Position numbers and translations under genes: made by a program | Notes under the pieces: model-generated | The model's input: the letters and a program-made list of their open reading frames with translations, nothing else | The model's database searches: none | Told to the model about the DNA's origin: nothing | NCBI GenBank assembly: GCA_023393165.1 | Contig: JAEWMJ010000038.1 | Span: 1-64,000, forward strand | DNA: 64,000 nt | Direction of reading: 5' to 3' | Origin: Bacillota bacterium | GTDB taxonomy: Bacteria; Bacillota; Clostridia; Christensenellales; Christensenellaceae | In this document: positions 1 through 8,231 of the stretch, piece after piece | Layout of the letters: each line of letters opens with the position of its first letter | How positions within the stretch are numbered: the stretch's first letter is position 1

Positions 1-612
1 GCCGGATCGATCAGCGCAGTTTCCTCATCCGATGGCAAATCCTTTAAGGTGACGGTCGGCAATGTAACGGACGCGGACGGCGTTTCCCAGGTGCAGCTTG
101 CGGTGTGGAGCGAAGCCGAAGGCGTTGGCAAGGCCAAATGGTACAACGCTTCCAAAATCAGCGGTACAAGCAACTGGCAAGTAACCGTGCCGGTTTCGGA
201 CCATGGGAATTACTACGGTAAATATACCTTCAGGTCGTTCGGCTTCGATGCGCTCGGCTGCTCCGGCCAGATGCTTCAAACGACCAATACGAATGAGAAT
301 CCTTCGCCTGCAGCAGTATCGATCAGCGCCGTTCCGGCGTCGGACGGCAAATCCTTTACCGTAACCGTCAACAGCGTTACGGATGCCGACGGCGTTTCCC
401 TGGTGCAGGTTGCAGCATGGAACGACGCGGAAGGCGTCAATCAAGCAAAATGGTACAACGCCTCCAGAATCGGCGGTACTAACAACTGGCGAGTTATAGT
501 GCCGGTTTCGGACCATGCAAATTATACGGGCAATTATACCTTTAAATCCTTCGGATTCGACAACGCCGGAAAAGTAGGAGTAATGCTTATCACAAACGCT
601 TCTATCTCTTGA
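1..612 (+). CDS. C-terminal part of a secreted protein with GBS Bsp-like repeats (5' end outside window)
   Basis: The frame is open from the first base and ends at TGA 610-612, so about 203 residues of a longer protein are visible. They form two tandem modules of about 100 residues, beginning near residues 1 and 103. Each has the pattern DGVS.VQ..WNDAEG, then AKWYNAS.I.GT.NW, V.VSDHANY, and YTFKSFGFD. This is the layout of the GBS Bsp-like repeat family, found in extracellular proteins. The modules are very close to the five at the end of the next gene, so the two genes are probably tandem paralogues. No catalytic domain is visible; by analogy the missing part could hold a signal peptide and an enzyme domain, which is inference. 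Confidence 0.85.
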   Translation, partial: AGSISAVSSSDGKSFKVTVGNVTDADGVSQVQLAVWSEAEGVGKAKWYNASKISGTSNWQVTVPVSDHGNYYGKYTFRSFGFDALGCSGQMLQTTNTNENPSPAAVSISAVPASDGKSFTVTVNSVTDADGVSLVQVAAWNDAEGVNQAKWYNASRIGGTNNWRVIVPVSDHANYTGNYTFKSFGFDNAGKVGVMLITNASIS

Positions 613-657
613 TGGAACACTGCACGGGTTCTTCCTGCACAATGGATATGTAAATGG

Positions 658-690
658 GCGCCTGTTTTTGAAGCAGGCGTTTTTTTATTT
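658..690 (+). terminator. Rho-independent terminator
   Basis: The arms CGCCTG (659-664) and CAGGCG (674-679) flank a 9-nt loop and are followed directly by TTTTTTT. It closes the transcript of the repeat protein that ends at 612. Confidence 0.8.
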
Positions 691-719
691 TTGACAAAGG
701 AGTATTGTAATGATAACAT
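691..719 (+). promoter_or_regulatory. Candidate sigma-A promoter for the papain-like protease gene
   Basis: TTGACA at 691-696 lies 17 nt from TAACAT (714-719, 4 of 6 consensus bases). It starts directly after the upstream terminator and would give a leader of about 130 nt before the gene start at 857. Confidence 0.45.
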
Positions 720-856
720 GAGAAAAAAGTTGATTTATACATTTTTATAGATATTCGGCGTTTTTATGTTTTGCTTAAGCAAACAAATAAAATTTCGATA
801 TAAAAAATTAGTAAATATTAAAAACGCTTATAACACGTTATATGAGAGGAAATATA

Positions 857-3800
857 ATGAAAAAAAGGGTAAGCTCTGCATTTTTGGCTGTATTAATACT
901 TTTATTTTCTTTTCCTGCCCATTCCCTTGCGGCCGGCAGCGCTATCGAAGCTAGCGGCACATACGATTTAGGCGCCTTCGGGAACGATTCGGTCATATCC
1001 ATAAATTCGGATCTAACAGTGGTCTTGACAAATACCGGGGATATCAGTTTTACAAACATGCAGATCGTCTGCAGCCCCGGCGTTTCTCTTACAGTTGATA
1101 ATATAAAAATAGATAATAGGGCCAATGCCGATGCAAGCACTTTATCCTTTGCCGGGAAAAACAATCAGCTTATTTTGGCTGGAGCATCCAGCGTTCAAAG
1201 CGGCCAAAACTGCCCAGGGATAGAGGTGATGGCGGAAGCATCCCTTATAATAAACGGTTCCGGGACTTTGTCTGCAGCCGGAGGTGCCGGCGGACCAGGC
1301 ATAGGGGGTAGAGCCGGAACCAATGGAGGATCCGTTGTTGTTGCTGCCGGAGCGGTATATGCGCAAAAAGGGGACAACGGGGAGGCTGATGTAACCGGAA
1401 ACCTGGAGTTATCCGGCGATGCGGTTTTATTCCTGAAAAACGGCGGAAGTACTGCTCCCGTTACCGAATCGCATACTCTTCGCACATTCGATGCCATGAC
1501 GGACGGCGGTATCTACAGTTTTTCCATGCCGGACGGATGGAGCGTACCGATATATGCCTATATAAATGAAAACAATCTTTTTGACCTTTCCTATGATGCA
1601 AACGGCGGGGAAGGGACTGTTCCGGAAACCGTTACGCAATACAAGGACAAGGGTTCCCCGATCGCTGTAGCGGAAGGGAACATACTTACAAAAGAAGGCC
1701 GGGCTTTCTCCGGGTGGAATACCGCATCGGATGGAACCGGCGAAGATATCCTGGCAGGCGCGGATTTTATACTGACCAAGGATACTGCTTTGTATGCGCA
1801 GTATCAGAAAGCAAACATTGAGACTGAGGCGCAGCCCGAAGCGGACGCGCAGGGAGACGCGGGTATCAGCGGTATACAGGATTATCTTGACTCCATGACG
1901 CCGGAGCAAAAAGAACAGCTTCTGAGTCAGTATAAGACAGGCAATATCATCCATAAATTTAACTTGCCTGATAAGCCGGAGACAATGCATGCTTTTGCCT
2001 TAAACCAGGCTTATCCGTCATCCTATGACTTAAGAATGCAGAATAAAGTAACTTCAATTAAAAACCAGGGCACATCTGGCTCCTGCTGGTCTTTTGCAAC
2101 AATAGCCTCGCTGGAATCCTGCCTGCTGCCCGTCGAGAACCGCGATTTTTCAGAAAACAATTTGAAGAACAATAGCGGCTATGACATGGATCCCAATACA
2201 GGCGGTGGAAACATGTACATGTCAACCGCTTACTTTGCAAGATGGGGCGGACCGATAAATGAAACAGACGACCCGTACGTTGCACCTTCGACCCAATCAA
2301 GCTCCGGATCTGTTCAAAAACACGTTCAGGACGTCCTTTGGCTGGACACCAGGGATTTCGCTACCGATAATGATGAAATCAAAAGCGCAATTATTAATTA
2401 CGGCGCCGTAGATATCAGCATGTATATGGGCGGAGATAATGAGTTGGCGATTACAGATGGCTACTGTTCCTATTACACCAGCCAGGACTTAGGAACGAAC
2501 CATGAAGTTACGATTGTGGGATGGGATGACAGCTATTCGGCGTCAAACTTCTCCGATTTTGATAACGGAAATGTACAGCCGGCAGGAAACGGCGCCTTTA
2601 TTGTAAAAAACAGCTGGGGTACAAGTTGGGGAGAAAACGGTTATTTTTATGTGTCCTATTATGATGCTAATTTTGGGACAAGCGGAAATAACCCAAGCGT
2701 TTTTTATAACGCAGAATCTAAGAATAATTACTTGGGGATATACCAGTACGATCAGCTTGGCTGGACTGGGTACACTTTAAGTTCAACTGGTTCGAACTGG
2801 ATGGCTAATGTCTTTACCGCAAGCGAAACCAATAATCTCTCCGCAGTCAGCTTTTATGCGCTGCAGTATTCCACTTCATACAATATCTATGTCGTGAATA
2901 ATTACACCGGTGTTGGCGACCTTGCAAACAAACGGGTTCTTGCCGCATCGGGAACGCTTACCAATATGGGCTATTTTACAGTAGATCTGGACTCTGCAAT
3001 ACAGGTTAATTCCGGTAAAAAATTTGCCGTCATTGTTGAACTTTCTTCATCTTCCACGTCATATCTGCCGTTGGAATTTCCCGAAACCGAGTATTCGTCA
3101 AAAGCTACAGCAAGCGCCGGCCAGAGCTATTATGGAGGCAGCGGGGGCGCATCATGGGGAGATATCACATCGTATTATCCAAATACAAACTTCTGTATCA
3201 AAGCGTTTACCGGTAAATTGAATATTACTTTCGACAGACGGGACGGAAGTGAGCCGTACAGTATCGCTGCGGATTACAACAGCCTAATTTCGGCTCCGGC
3301 GGCGCCTTCCCGCTCAGGATATAGTTTCCTGGGTTGGTATAAGGAATCCAATTACGTGAATCAATGGAATTTTTTGTCCGATAGAGTTACAGGCAACATC
3401 ACCCTTTACGCGAAATGGGCGGCTATTCCGACGGCCGGATCGATCAGTGCGGTAGCAGACAACAAGTCTTTTACAGTCACGGTCAGTAACGTAACATGTT
3501 CGGATGGCGTGTCTTTGGTACAGCTTGCAGTCTGGAGCGAGGCAGAAGGAATTAACAACGCAAAGTGGTATAATGCTTCCAAAATAAGCGGGACAAACAA
3601 CTGGCGGGCGACTGTACCATTATCCGATCATGCAAACTACTACGGAAAATATACGTTCAGATCCTTTGGGTTTGACAGCCTGGGTTACTCCGGAGTGATG
3701 CTTCAGACAAACCAGACGATAACAAAACCATTGGTTGGTCCACCTACGGCAGGGTCGATCAGCGCCTCGGCAGGTTCTGACGGAAAATCTTTTTCTGTTA

Positions 3801-4984
3801 CAGTAAACAATGTTACGGACACGGATGGCGTTTCACTGGTTCAGCTGGCTGTTTGGAACGAATCCGGAGGCGTCGGCAAAGCCAAATGGTATAATGCGGC
3901 AAAAATCAGCGGTACAAGCAACTGGCAGATGACTGTGCCGGTTTCAGACTTTTCAAACTATTACGGGACCTATACGTTCAGATCCTTCGGTTTTGATTCG
4001 CTTGGCTATTCCGGTCCGATGCTGACAGCTGCCCAGTCAATTATAAACAGCCCGCCCACAGCCGGATCAATCAGCGCTGTGCCCGCCTCGGACGGCAATT
4101 CCTTTAAAGTTACAGTCAGCGGCGTTTCGGATGTAAACGGCGTGTCTCTGGTTCAGGTAGCCGCATGGAGCGAATCGGAAGGTATCGGCCAGGCTAAGTG
4201 GTACAATGCGGCAAGAGTCGGCGGTACAAGCAACTGGCAAGTGAACGTTCCGGTCTCTGATCATTCAGATTATTACGGGAACTATACGTTTAGATCTTTC
4301 GGCTTTGATTCTCTTGGAGTTTCAGGGGCGATGCGGACTACGGTTTCTTCGATTGTCAGACAGTATCCTTCGGCTGATTCAATCAGCGCTGCGGCTGCAT
4401 CAGATGGGAATTCGTTTACGGTAACCGTAAACAACGTCAGGGATACAGACGGCGTATCCCAGGTGCAGATTGCCGCTTGGAGCGCTGCGGAGGGCATCAA
4501 TAAAGCAAAGTGGTATAATGCATCCCAAATAAGCGGGACGAACAATTGGCGGGTGACCGTACCGGTATCCGATCATGCAAATTATTTTGGGTATTATACC
4601 TTCAATTCATTTGGATTTGATACGCTTGGACACTCCGGTTTTTTGCTTCAGGAAACGAAGTCGATCGCAAATAGCCCGCCAACAGCCATATCAATCAGCA
4701 GTATCCTTTCAACAGACGGTAAATATTTTAAGGTTATAGTAAGCGGCGTTACAGATACAAACGGCGTTTCCCTGGTTCAGATTGCCGCGTGGAGCGCTGC
4801 GGAGGGAGTCAATCAGGCAAAGTGGTATAATGCTTCCAAAATAAGCGGAACAAACAACTGGCAGGTAAACGTGCCGATATCCGACCATGCAAACTACATT
4901 GGAAATTATACTTTTAAATCCTTCGGATTTGATAGTCTTGACGCCGTAGGAGGAATGCTGAGTACAAGAGCTTCCAATACATAA
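857..4984 (+). CDS. Secreted papain-like (C1A) cysteine protease with InlB-type and GBS Bsp-like repeats
   Basis: A 1375-residue exported peptidase. ATG 857 is preferred over the in-frame ATG 842 because AGAGGA (844-849) sits 7 nt before it. Order of parts: signal peptide (1-26, ending SLAAG); a glycine-rich beta-strand region to about 230; an InlB B/Listeria-Bacteroides-type repeat (about 240-315, LSYDANGG to YAQYQ); the C1A domain with Cys410 in GTSGSCWSF, His549 in NHEVTIVGWDD and Asn585 in KNSWGTSWGE; a beta domain; a second InlB-type repeat (about 790-855, GYSFLGWYKE to TLYAKW); and five GBS Bsp-like modules (about 858-1375). All three catalytic residues are present, so it should be active. 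It probably digests extracellular protein, with the repeats binding wall or glycan, which is inference. No sortase motif is seen at the end. Confidence 0.9.
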   Translation: MKKRVSSAFLAVLILLFSFPAHSLAAGSAIEASGTYDLGAFGNDSVISINSDLTVVLTNTGDISFTNMQIVCSPGVSLTVDNIKIDNRANADASTLSFAGKNNQLILAGASSVQSGQNCPGIEVMAEASLIINGSGTLSAAGGAGGPGIGGRAGTNGGSVVVAAGAVYAQKGDNGEADVTGNLELSGDAVLFLKNGGSTAPVTESHTLRTFDAMTDGGIYSFSMPDGWSVPIYAYINENNLFDLSYDANGGEGTVPETVTQYKDKGSPIAVAEGNILTKEGRAFSGWNTASDGTGEDILAGADFILTKDTALYAQYQKANIETEAQPEADAQGDAGISGIQDYLDSMTPEQKEQLLSQYKTGNIIHKFNLPDKPETMHAFALNQAYPSSYDLRMQNKVTSIKNQGTSGSCWSFATIASLESCLLPVENRDFSENNLKNNSGYDMDPNTGGGNMYMSTAYFARWGGPINETDDPYVAPSTQSSSGSVQKHVQDVLWLDTRDFATDNDEIKSAIINYGAVDISMYMGGDNELAITDGYCSYYTSQDLGTNHEVTIVGWDDSYSASNFSDFDNGNVQPAGNGAFIVKNSWGTSWGENGYFYVSYYDANFGTSGNNPSVFYNAESKNNYLGIYQYDQLGWTGYTLSSTGSNWMANVFTASETNNLSAVSFYALQYSTSYNIYVVNNYTGVGDLANKRVLAASGTLTNMGYFTVDLDSAIQVNSGKKFAVIVELSSSSTSYLPLEFPETEYSSKATASAGQSYYGGSGGASWGDITSYYPNTNFCIKAFTGKLNITFDRRDGSEPYSIAADYNSLISAPAAPSRSGYSFLGWYKESNYVNQWNFLSDRVTGNITLYAKWAAIPTAGSISAVADNKSFTVTVSNVTCSDGVSLVQLAVWSEAEGINNAKWYNASKISGTNNWRATVPLSDHANYYGKYTFRSFGFDSLGYSGVMLQTNQTITKPLVGPPTAGSISASAGSDGKSFSVTVNNVTDTDGVSLVQLAVWNESGGVGKAKWYNAAKISGTSNWQMTVPVSDFSNYYGTYTFRSFGFDSLGYSGPMLTAAQSIINSPPTAGSISAVPASDGNSFKVTVSGVSDVNGVSLVQVAAWSESEGIGQAKWYNAARVGGTSNWQVNVPVSDHSDYYGNYTFRSFGFDSLGVSGAMRTTVSSIVRQYPSADSISAAAASDGNSFTVTVNNVRDTDGVSQVQIAAWSAAEGINKAKWYNASQISGTNNWRVTVPVSDHANYFGYYTFNSFGFDTLGHSGFLLQETKSIANSPPTAISISSILSTDGKYFKVIVSGVTDTNGVSLVQIAAWSAAEGVNQAKWYNASKISGTNNWQVNVPISDHANYIGNYTFKSFGFDSLDAVGGMLSTRASNT
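3430..4981 (+). repeat. Five tandem GBS Bsp-like repeat units within the protease gene
   Basis: Units begin near 3430, 3743, 4052, 4364 and 4676, each about 310 bp. Each opens with a TAGSIS-like motif and ends in SFGFD.LG. The two units in 1-609 belong to the same family, making seven in the window. The similarity would allow unequal recombination between the two neighbouring genes. Confidence 0.85.
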
Positions 4985-5495
4985 AATTATGGACTTTCTT
5001 GTTGCCGGGAAATTTTTTTACTTTTCCCGATAATTAAGTTATTTATTTTAGCGGGCATTGGATTTTATGAGTAAAGTCAAATTCCTGTTGGCGCCGGCTG
5101 AGTTTTCGCTAATCAAATGCGTACCAGCATTTTTCATGATAAGATGTCTTTTAACTAATATTGTAAAATATATGGTTGAATATTTCTTAAAATGTGGTAT
5201 TATATTAAGAGAAATAAAAAATTTTTTTGCAACCTAAAATTATTTATGAAAACGACGGCGTGTTCCAAATGGACTCAAACTATTAGAAAAGTATGAATCC
5301 ATATGGAATTTCTATTTTATTAAAAATACATGGGATATTTTTGATAAAATTTTGTTTTTACAGTAAACTATAAGCATGGAAGGCCGCAAAAAACTTTATT
5401 TTGGCTTTGCCCGGTAACAGCGCGTTTTATAGAAAGTCATATTGTTTTTTCTTGACTTTAGACAACGAAGCTTGGCGGCCGTTTAAGGGGCGGAA
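4985..5495. other. AT-rich intergenic region before deoB
   Basis: This 511-bp gap holds a hairpin after the protease gene (CGGGAAA 5006-5012 with TTTCCCG 5023-5029; its loop is T-rich but no T run follows) and a promoter-like TTGAAT (5176-5181), 16 nt, TATTAT (5198-5203). Another weak candidate is TTGATA at 5341 with TAAACT at 5364. No convincing gene or riboswitch was found. Confidence 0.5.
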
Positions 5496-6677
5496 ATGAA
5501 GATACAAAGAGTATTTTTAATCGTATTGGACAGTTTTGGAATGGGCGCGCTGCCTGACGCCGCAGCATACGGCGACGAAGGAAGCGATACGTTATGCGCG
5601 GTCGGAAAGTCGAAATTTTTTCACATTCCAAATCTGACAAAACTGGGACTTTTGAATATAGACGGCGTTTGCGGCAGTCTTCAAAAAAACGCAGTTTTAT
5701 CTCCCGCTGCCAGTTATGCCAGGGCGGCGGAAATGTCTGCGGGGAAAGATACTACGATAGGACATTGGGAAATTGCAGGTCACATATCCAATGAGCCGCT
5801 GCCCACATATCCGGACGGATTTCCCGGAGAAATCATTGCTGAGTTCGAAAAACGGACTGGCAGGAAAGTAATTTGTAACAAACCATATTCGGGTACACAA
5901 GTATTGATGGACTACGGTAGGGAACAGATAAAGACAGGCGCGCTGATAGTATATACTTCCGCAGACAGCGTTTTTCAGGTAGCGGCGCACGAGCAATACA
6001 TAGGCCTCGGTGAACTGTACCGCTGCTGCGGTATAGCCAGAAGCATGCTTACCGGAAAACACGGCGTGGGCCGTGTGATCGCCCGGCCATACATAGGAGA
6101 ATATCCCGATTTTAAAAGAACATCCAACCGGCACGATTATTCCCTTCAGCCTCCGTGCGAAACCATGCTGAATTATTTGCACAGGGCAGGATTCGATACC
6201 ATAGGAATCGGAAAAATATTCGATATTTTTGCTGGGAGCGGGATCAGCGAACAGATTAAAACAAAGGGCAATGACGACGGCATGGATAAAACGCTTCAGG
6301 CCGCCAACAGCGTTTTCAACGGTTTGTGTTTCGTGAATCTGGTGGATTTCGATATGGTATACGGCCACAGAAACGATGTGGACGGGTATGCCAGGGCGAT
6401 ATCCGAATTCGACGCATGGCTGAACAAAATGATTCCCGAGATGAAGGAAGATGATCTTCTGATAATAACGGCCGATCATGGATGCGATCCATCGACAGAG
6501 AGCACCGACCATTCGAGGGAATATGTTCCCGTGCTTGTATACGGAAAAGGTATAAAACCTGGAGTTAATCTGGGAACACGAAAGAGTTTTGCAGATATAG
6601 GCGCTGCAATCCTGTCTGTATTTGACATTCAGGGACAAACGGACGGCGAAAGCTTTTGGGATCAAATAAAAAAATGA
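5496..6677 (+). CDS. deoB: Phosphopentomutase
   Basis: A 393-residue enzyme that interconverts (deoxy)ribose 1-phosphate and 5-phosphate in nucleoside catabolism and salvage. It has the alkaline phosphatase-like fold with the metal and phospho-acceptor signatures of DeoB: the N-terminal VLDSFGMGALPDA, the active-site SAGKDTTIGHWE (Thr acceptor near residue 86), and the C-terminal ADHGCDPST and DHSREYVPVL metal ligands. Length matches the family. AAGGGG lies 8 nt before ATG 5496. The next operon encodes a nucleoside-type ABC transporter, so import and pentose recovery are adjacent, although the 270-bp gap suggests separate transcripts. Confidence 0.96.
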   Translation: MKIQRVFLIVLDSFGMGALPDAAAYGDEGSDTLCAVGKSKFFHIPNLTKLGLLNIDGVCGSLQKNAVLSPAASYARAAEMSAGKDTTIGHWEIAGHISNEPLPTYPDGFPGEIIAEFEKRTGRKVICNKPYSGTQVLMDYGREQIKTGALIVYTSADSVFQVAAHEQYIGLGELYRCCGIARSMLTGKHGVGRVIARPYIGEYPDFKRTSNRHDYSLQPPCETMLNYLHRAGFDTIGIGKIFDIFAGSGISEQIKTKGNDDGMDKTLQAANSVFNGLCFVNLVDFDMVYGHRNDVDGYARAISEFDAWLNKMIPEMKEDDLLIITADHGCDPSTESTDHSREYVPVLVYGKGIKPGVNLGTRKSFADIGAAILSVFDIQGQTDGESFWDQIKK

Positions 6678-6752
6678 ATATCCTTATATTTGTATAGGAT
6701 ATTCCGGTAAAAAAAGTTAAATTTCATTTTATATTAACCATCTTAGTGCCGC

Positions 6753-6768
6753 GCGGCCATCCGGCCGC
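6753..6768 (+). other. GC-rich hairpin in the leader of the nucleoside transporter
   Basis: GCGGCC and GGCCGC form a perfect 6-bp stem around ATCC. No T run follows, so it is not an obvious terminator. An AT-rich palindromic segment (GAATATCCT 6676-6684 with AGGATATTC 6696-6704) overlaps the end of deoB just upstream. Confidence 0.35.
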
Positions 6769-6892
6769 CGGAAGCAGAATTTACAAAGAAGTAAAAAGTG
6801 AATAAAAGAGTCAGGACAGGCAAGAACCGATCTTACCCGCTTTTCATATTATACTTAAATCAGGGCGGTACTAAAAATACGGTGAATCAATG

Positions 6893-6914
6893 TTTACATT
6901 GGTGACAATGTAAA
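6893..6914. promoter_or_regulatory. 22-bp perfect inverted repeat, candidate operator
   Basis: TTTACATT and AATGTAAA are separated by GGTGAC. The site ends 34 bp before the start codon of the substrate-binding lipoprotein. The symmetry is that of a dimeric repressor site. No regulator gene adjoins it, so the binding protein is unknown. Confidence 0.5.
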
Positions 6915-6948
6915 TGGTGAAATAAACACCCCTAAAGGAGGAAAAAAA

Positions 6949-8136
6949 ATGAAAAAAGTTTTATGCATTGTTTTAATGGTTGCGCTGCTCACGGTGGTCG
7001 CTGCGGGCTGCGCGCAAAATGCTCCAAGTACATCCAGCGAAGCGCCTGCATCGTCGGCTGCTCCGGCCTCTTCTGCAGCCGCTTCTTCCGCGGCTCCGGA
7101 AGAATCCGAAGAAGCGGCTGCTGCGGGCGGTTATGAAATCGCCATGATCACCGACGTTGGAACGATCGACGACAAATCGTTTAACCAGGGAACATGGGAA
7201 GGCGTGAAAGCGTATGCAGAGGAAAACAATATTACGCACAAGTATTACAAACCCGCAGAGAAAACAACCGACGCCTACATCGATTCAATCGGTCTGGCTG
7301 TTACGGGCGGAGCGAAAATCATTGTATGCCCAGGATTCCTTTTTGAACCCGCAATTTTTGTAACGCAGGATCAGTATCCGGATGTTAAGTTCGTACTGAT
7401 CGACGGCCGTCCGCAGGACGGAACGTATACCACGTATAAGACCGGATCCAACACCTATTCCGTTATCTATGCGGAAGAGCAGCCCGGATTCCTGGCCGGA
7501 TATGCCGCTGTGAAAGAGGGTTATACTAAGCTCGGATTCATGGGCGGTATGGCTGTTCCCGCGGTTGTGAGGTACGGCTACGGATTTGTTCAGGGCGCAG
7601 AGTATGCCGCGCAGGAGATGGGACTTGCCGATGGATCGATCGAGATCAAGTACACTTATGTAGGAAACTTTGACGCTACGCCTGAAAATCAGACGATTGC
7701 CGCTTCCTGGTTCCAGGATGGAACGGAAATCATATTCGGATGCGGCGGCGGCGTAGGAATATCCGCAATGGCTGCCGCTGAAGCGGCCGGCACAAAAATG
7801 ATCGGCGTAGACGTAGACCAGGCTGCGGAATCGCCAACCGTCATTACATCTGCAATGAAGTATTTGAAGAATACGGTATATGAAGCCCTGAAAGCTTATT
7901 ATGCCGGAAGCTTCCCGGGCGGCACGGACGCAACATTGGGGGCTAAGGAAAACATGGTTGGATTGCCGGATGACTTCTCGCAGTTTACCAAGTTTACAAA
8001 AGCTGATTATGACAAGATCTATGCTGCTCTCGCGGCTGATACGGATAAAATTGCATCCGATATCAAGAAAGATACGGATGCGGAAACCGCAGCCGATCTT
8101 GGAACAAAAGCGGTTGTAGTGGAAGTGATCGAATAG
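6949..8136 (+). CDS. BMP family (PnrA-type) nucleoside-binding lipoprotein
   Basis: A 395-residue substrate-binding lipoprotein of an ABC importer. The signal peptide ends in a lipobox (VVAAGC, Cys22 or so), followed by a Ser/Ala linker to about residue 60. The mature domain has the Bmp/PnrA signature VGTIDDKSFNQGTWEGV and the type I binding-protein fold motif GFMGGMAVPAVVRYGYGF. Known members bind purine or other nucleosides. AAGGAGG stands 9 nt before ATG. A strong terminator follows, so this first gene is probably transcribed in excess of the three transporter genes downstream, as is common for binding proteins. Confidence 0.93.
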   Translation: MKKVLCIVLMVALLTVVAAGCAQNAPSTSSEAPASSAAPASSAAASSAAPEESEEAAAAGGYEIAMITDVGTIDDKSFNQGTWEGVKAYAEENNITHKYYKPAEKTTDAYIDSIGLAVTGGAKIIVCPGFLFEPAIFVTQDQYPDVKFVLIDGRPQDGTYTTYKTGSNTYSVIYAEEQPGFLAGYAAVKEGYTKLGFMGGMAVPAVVRYGYGFVQGAEYAAQEMGLADGSIEIKYTYVGNFDATPENQTIAASWFQDGTEIIFGCGGGVGISAMAAAEAAGTKMIGVDVDQAAESPTVITSAMKYLKNTVYEALKAYYAGSFPGGTDATLGAKENMVGLPDDFSQFTKFTKADYDKIYAALAADTDKIASDIKKDTDAETAADLGTKAVVVEVIE

Positions 8137-8150
8137 TACTGCCCAACTAA

Positions 8151-8192
8151 GCAGGAAGGCTGCATAAAGCCTTCCTGCTTCTGTTGTTTTTT
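8151..8192 (+). terminator. Terminator between binding protein and ATPase genes
   Basis: GCAGGAAGGC (8151-8160) and GCCTTCCTGC (8169-8178) form a 10-bp stem with an 8-nt loop, then TTCTGTTGTTTTTT. It is inside the operon and probably lets only part of the transcription read into the ABC genes. Confidence 0.85.
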
Positions 8193-8231
8193 AAACCCAT
8201 ATTTTTTATTTGAAAGTTGGGAGGATAAAGT

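Noticed and set aside
1..612. Frameshifted 5' fragment of the following protease gene (pseudogene)
   Set aside because: The frame is intact, ends at a normal stop and is followed by a terminator and a new promoter, so it is better read as the end of a separate gene.
22..4545. Long minus-strand frames across the repeat genes
   Set aside because: They mirror the repeated plus-strand coding sequence and lack start sites; codon pattern supports only the plus strand.
5067..5237. A 56-codon frame between the protease gene and deoB
   Set aside because: No good ribosome site, AT-driven composition and a promoter-like sequence inside it; no recognisable family.
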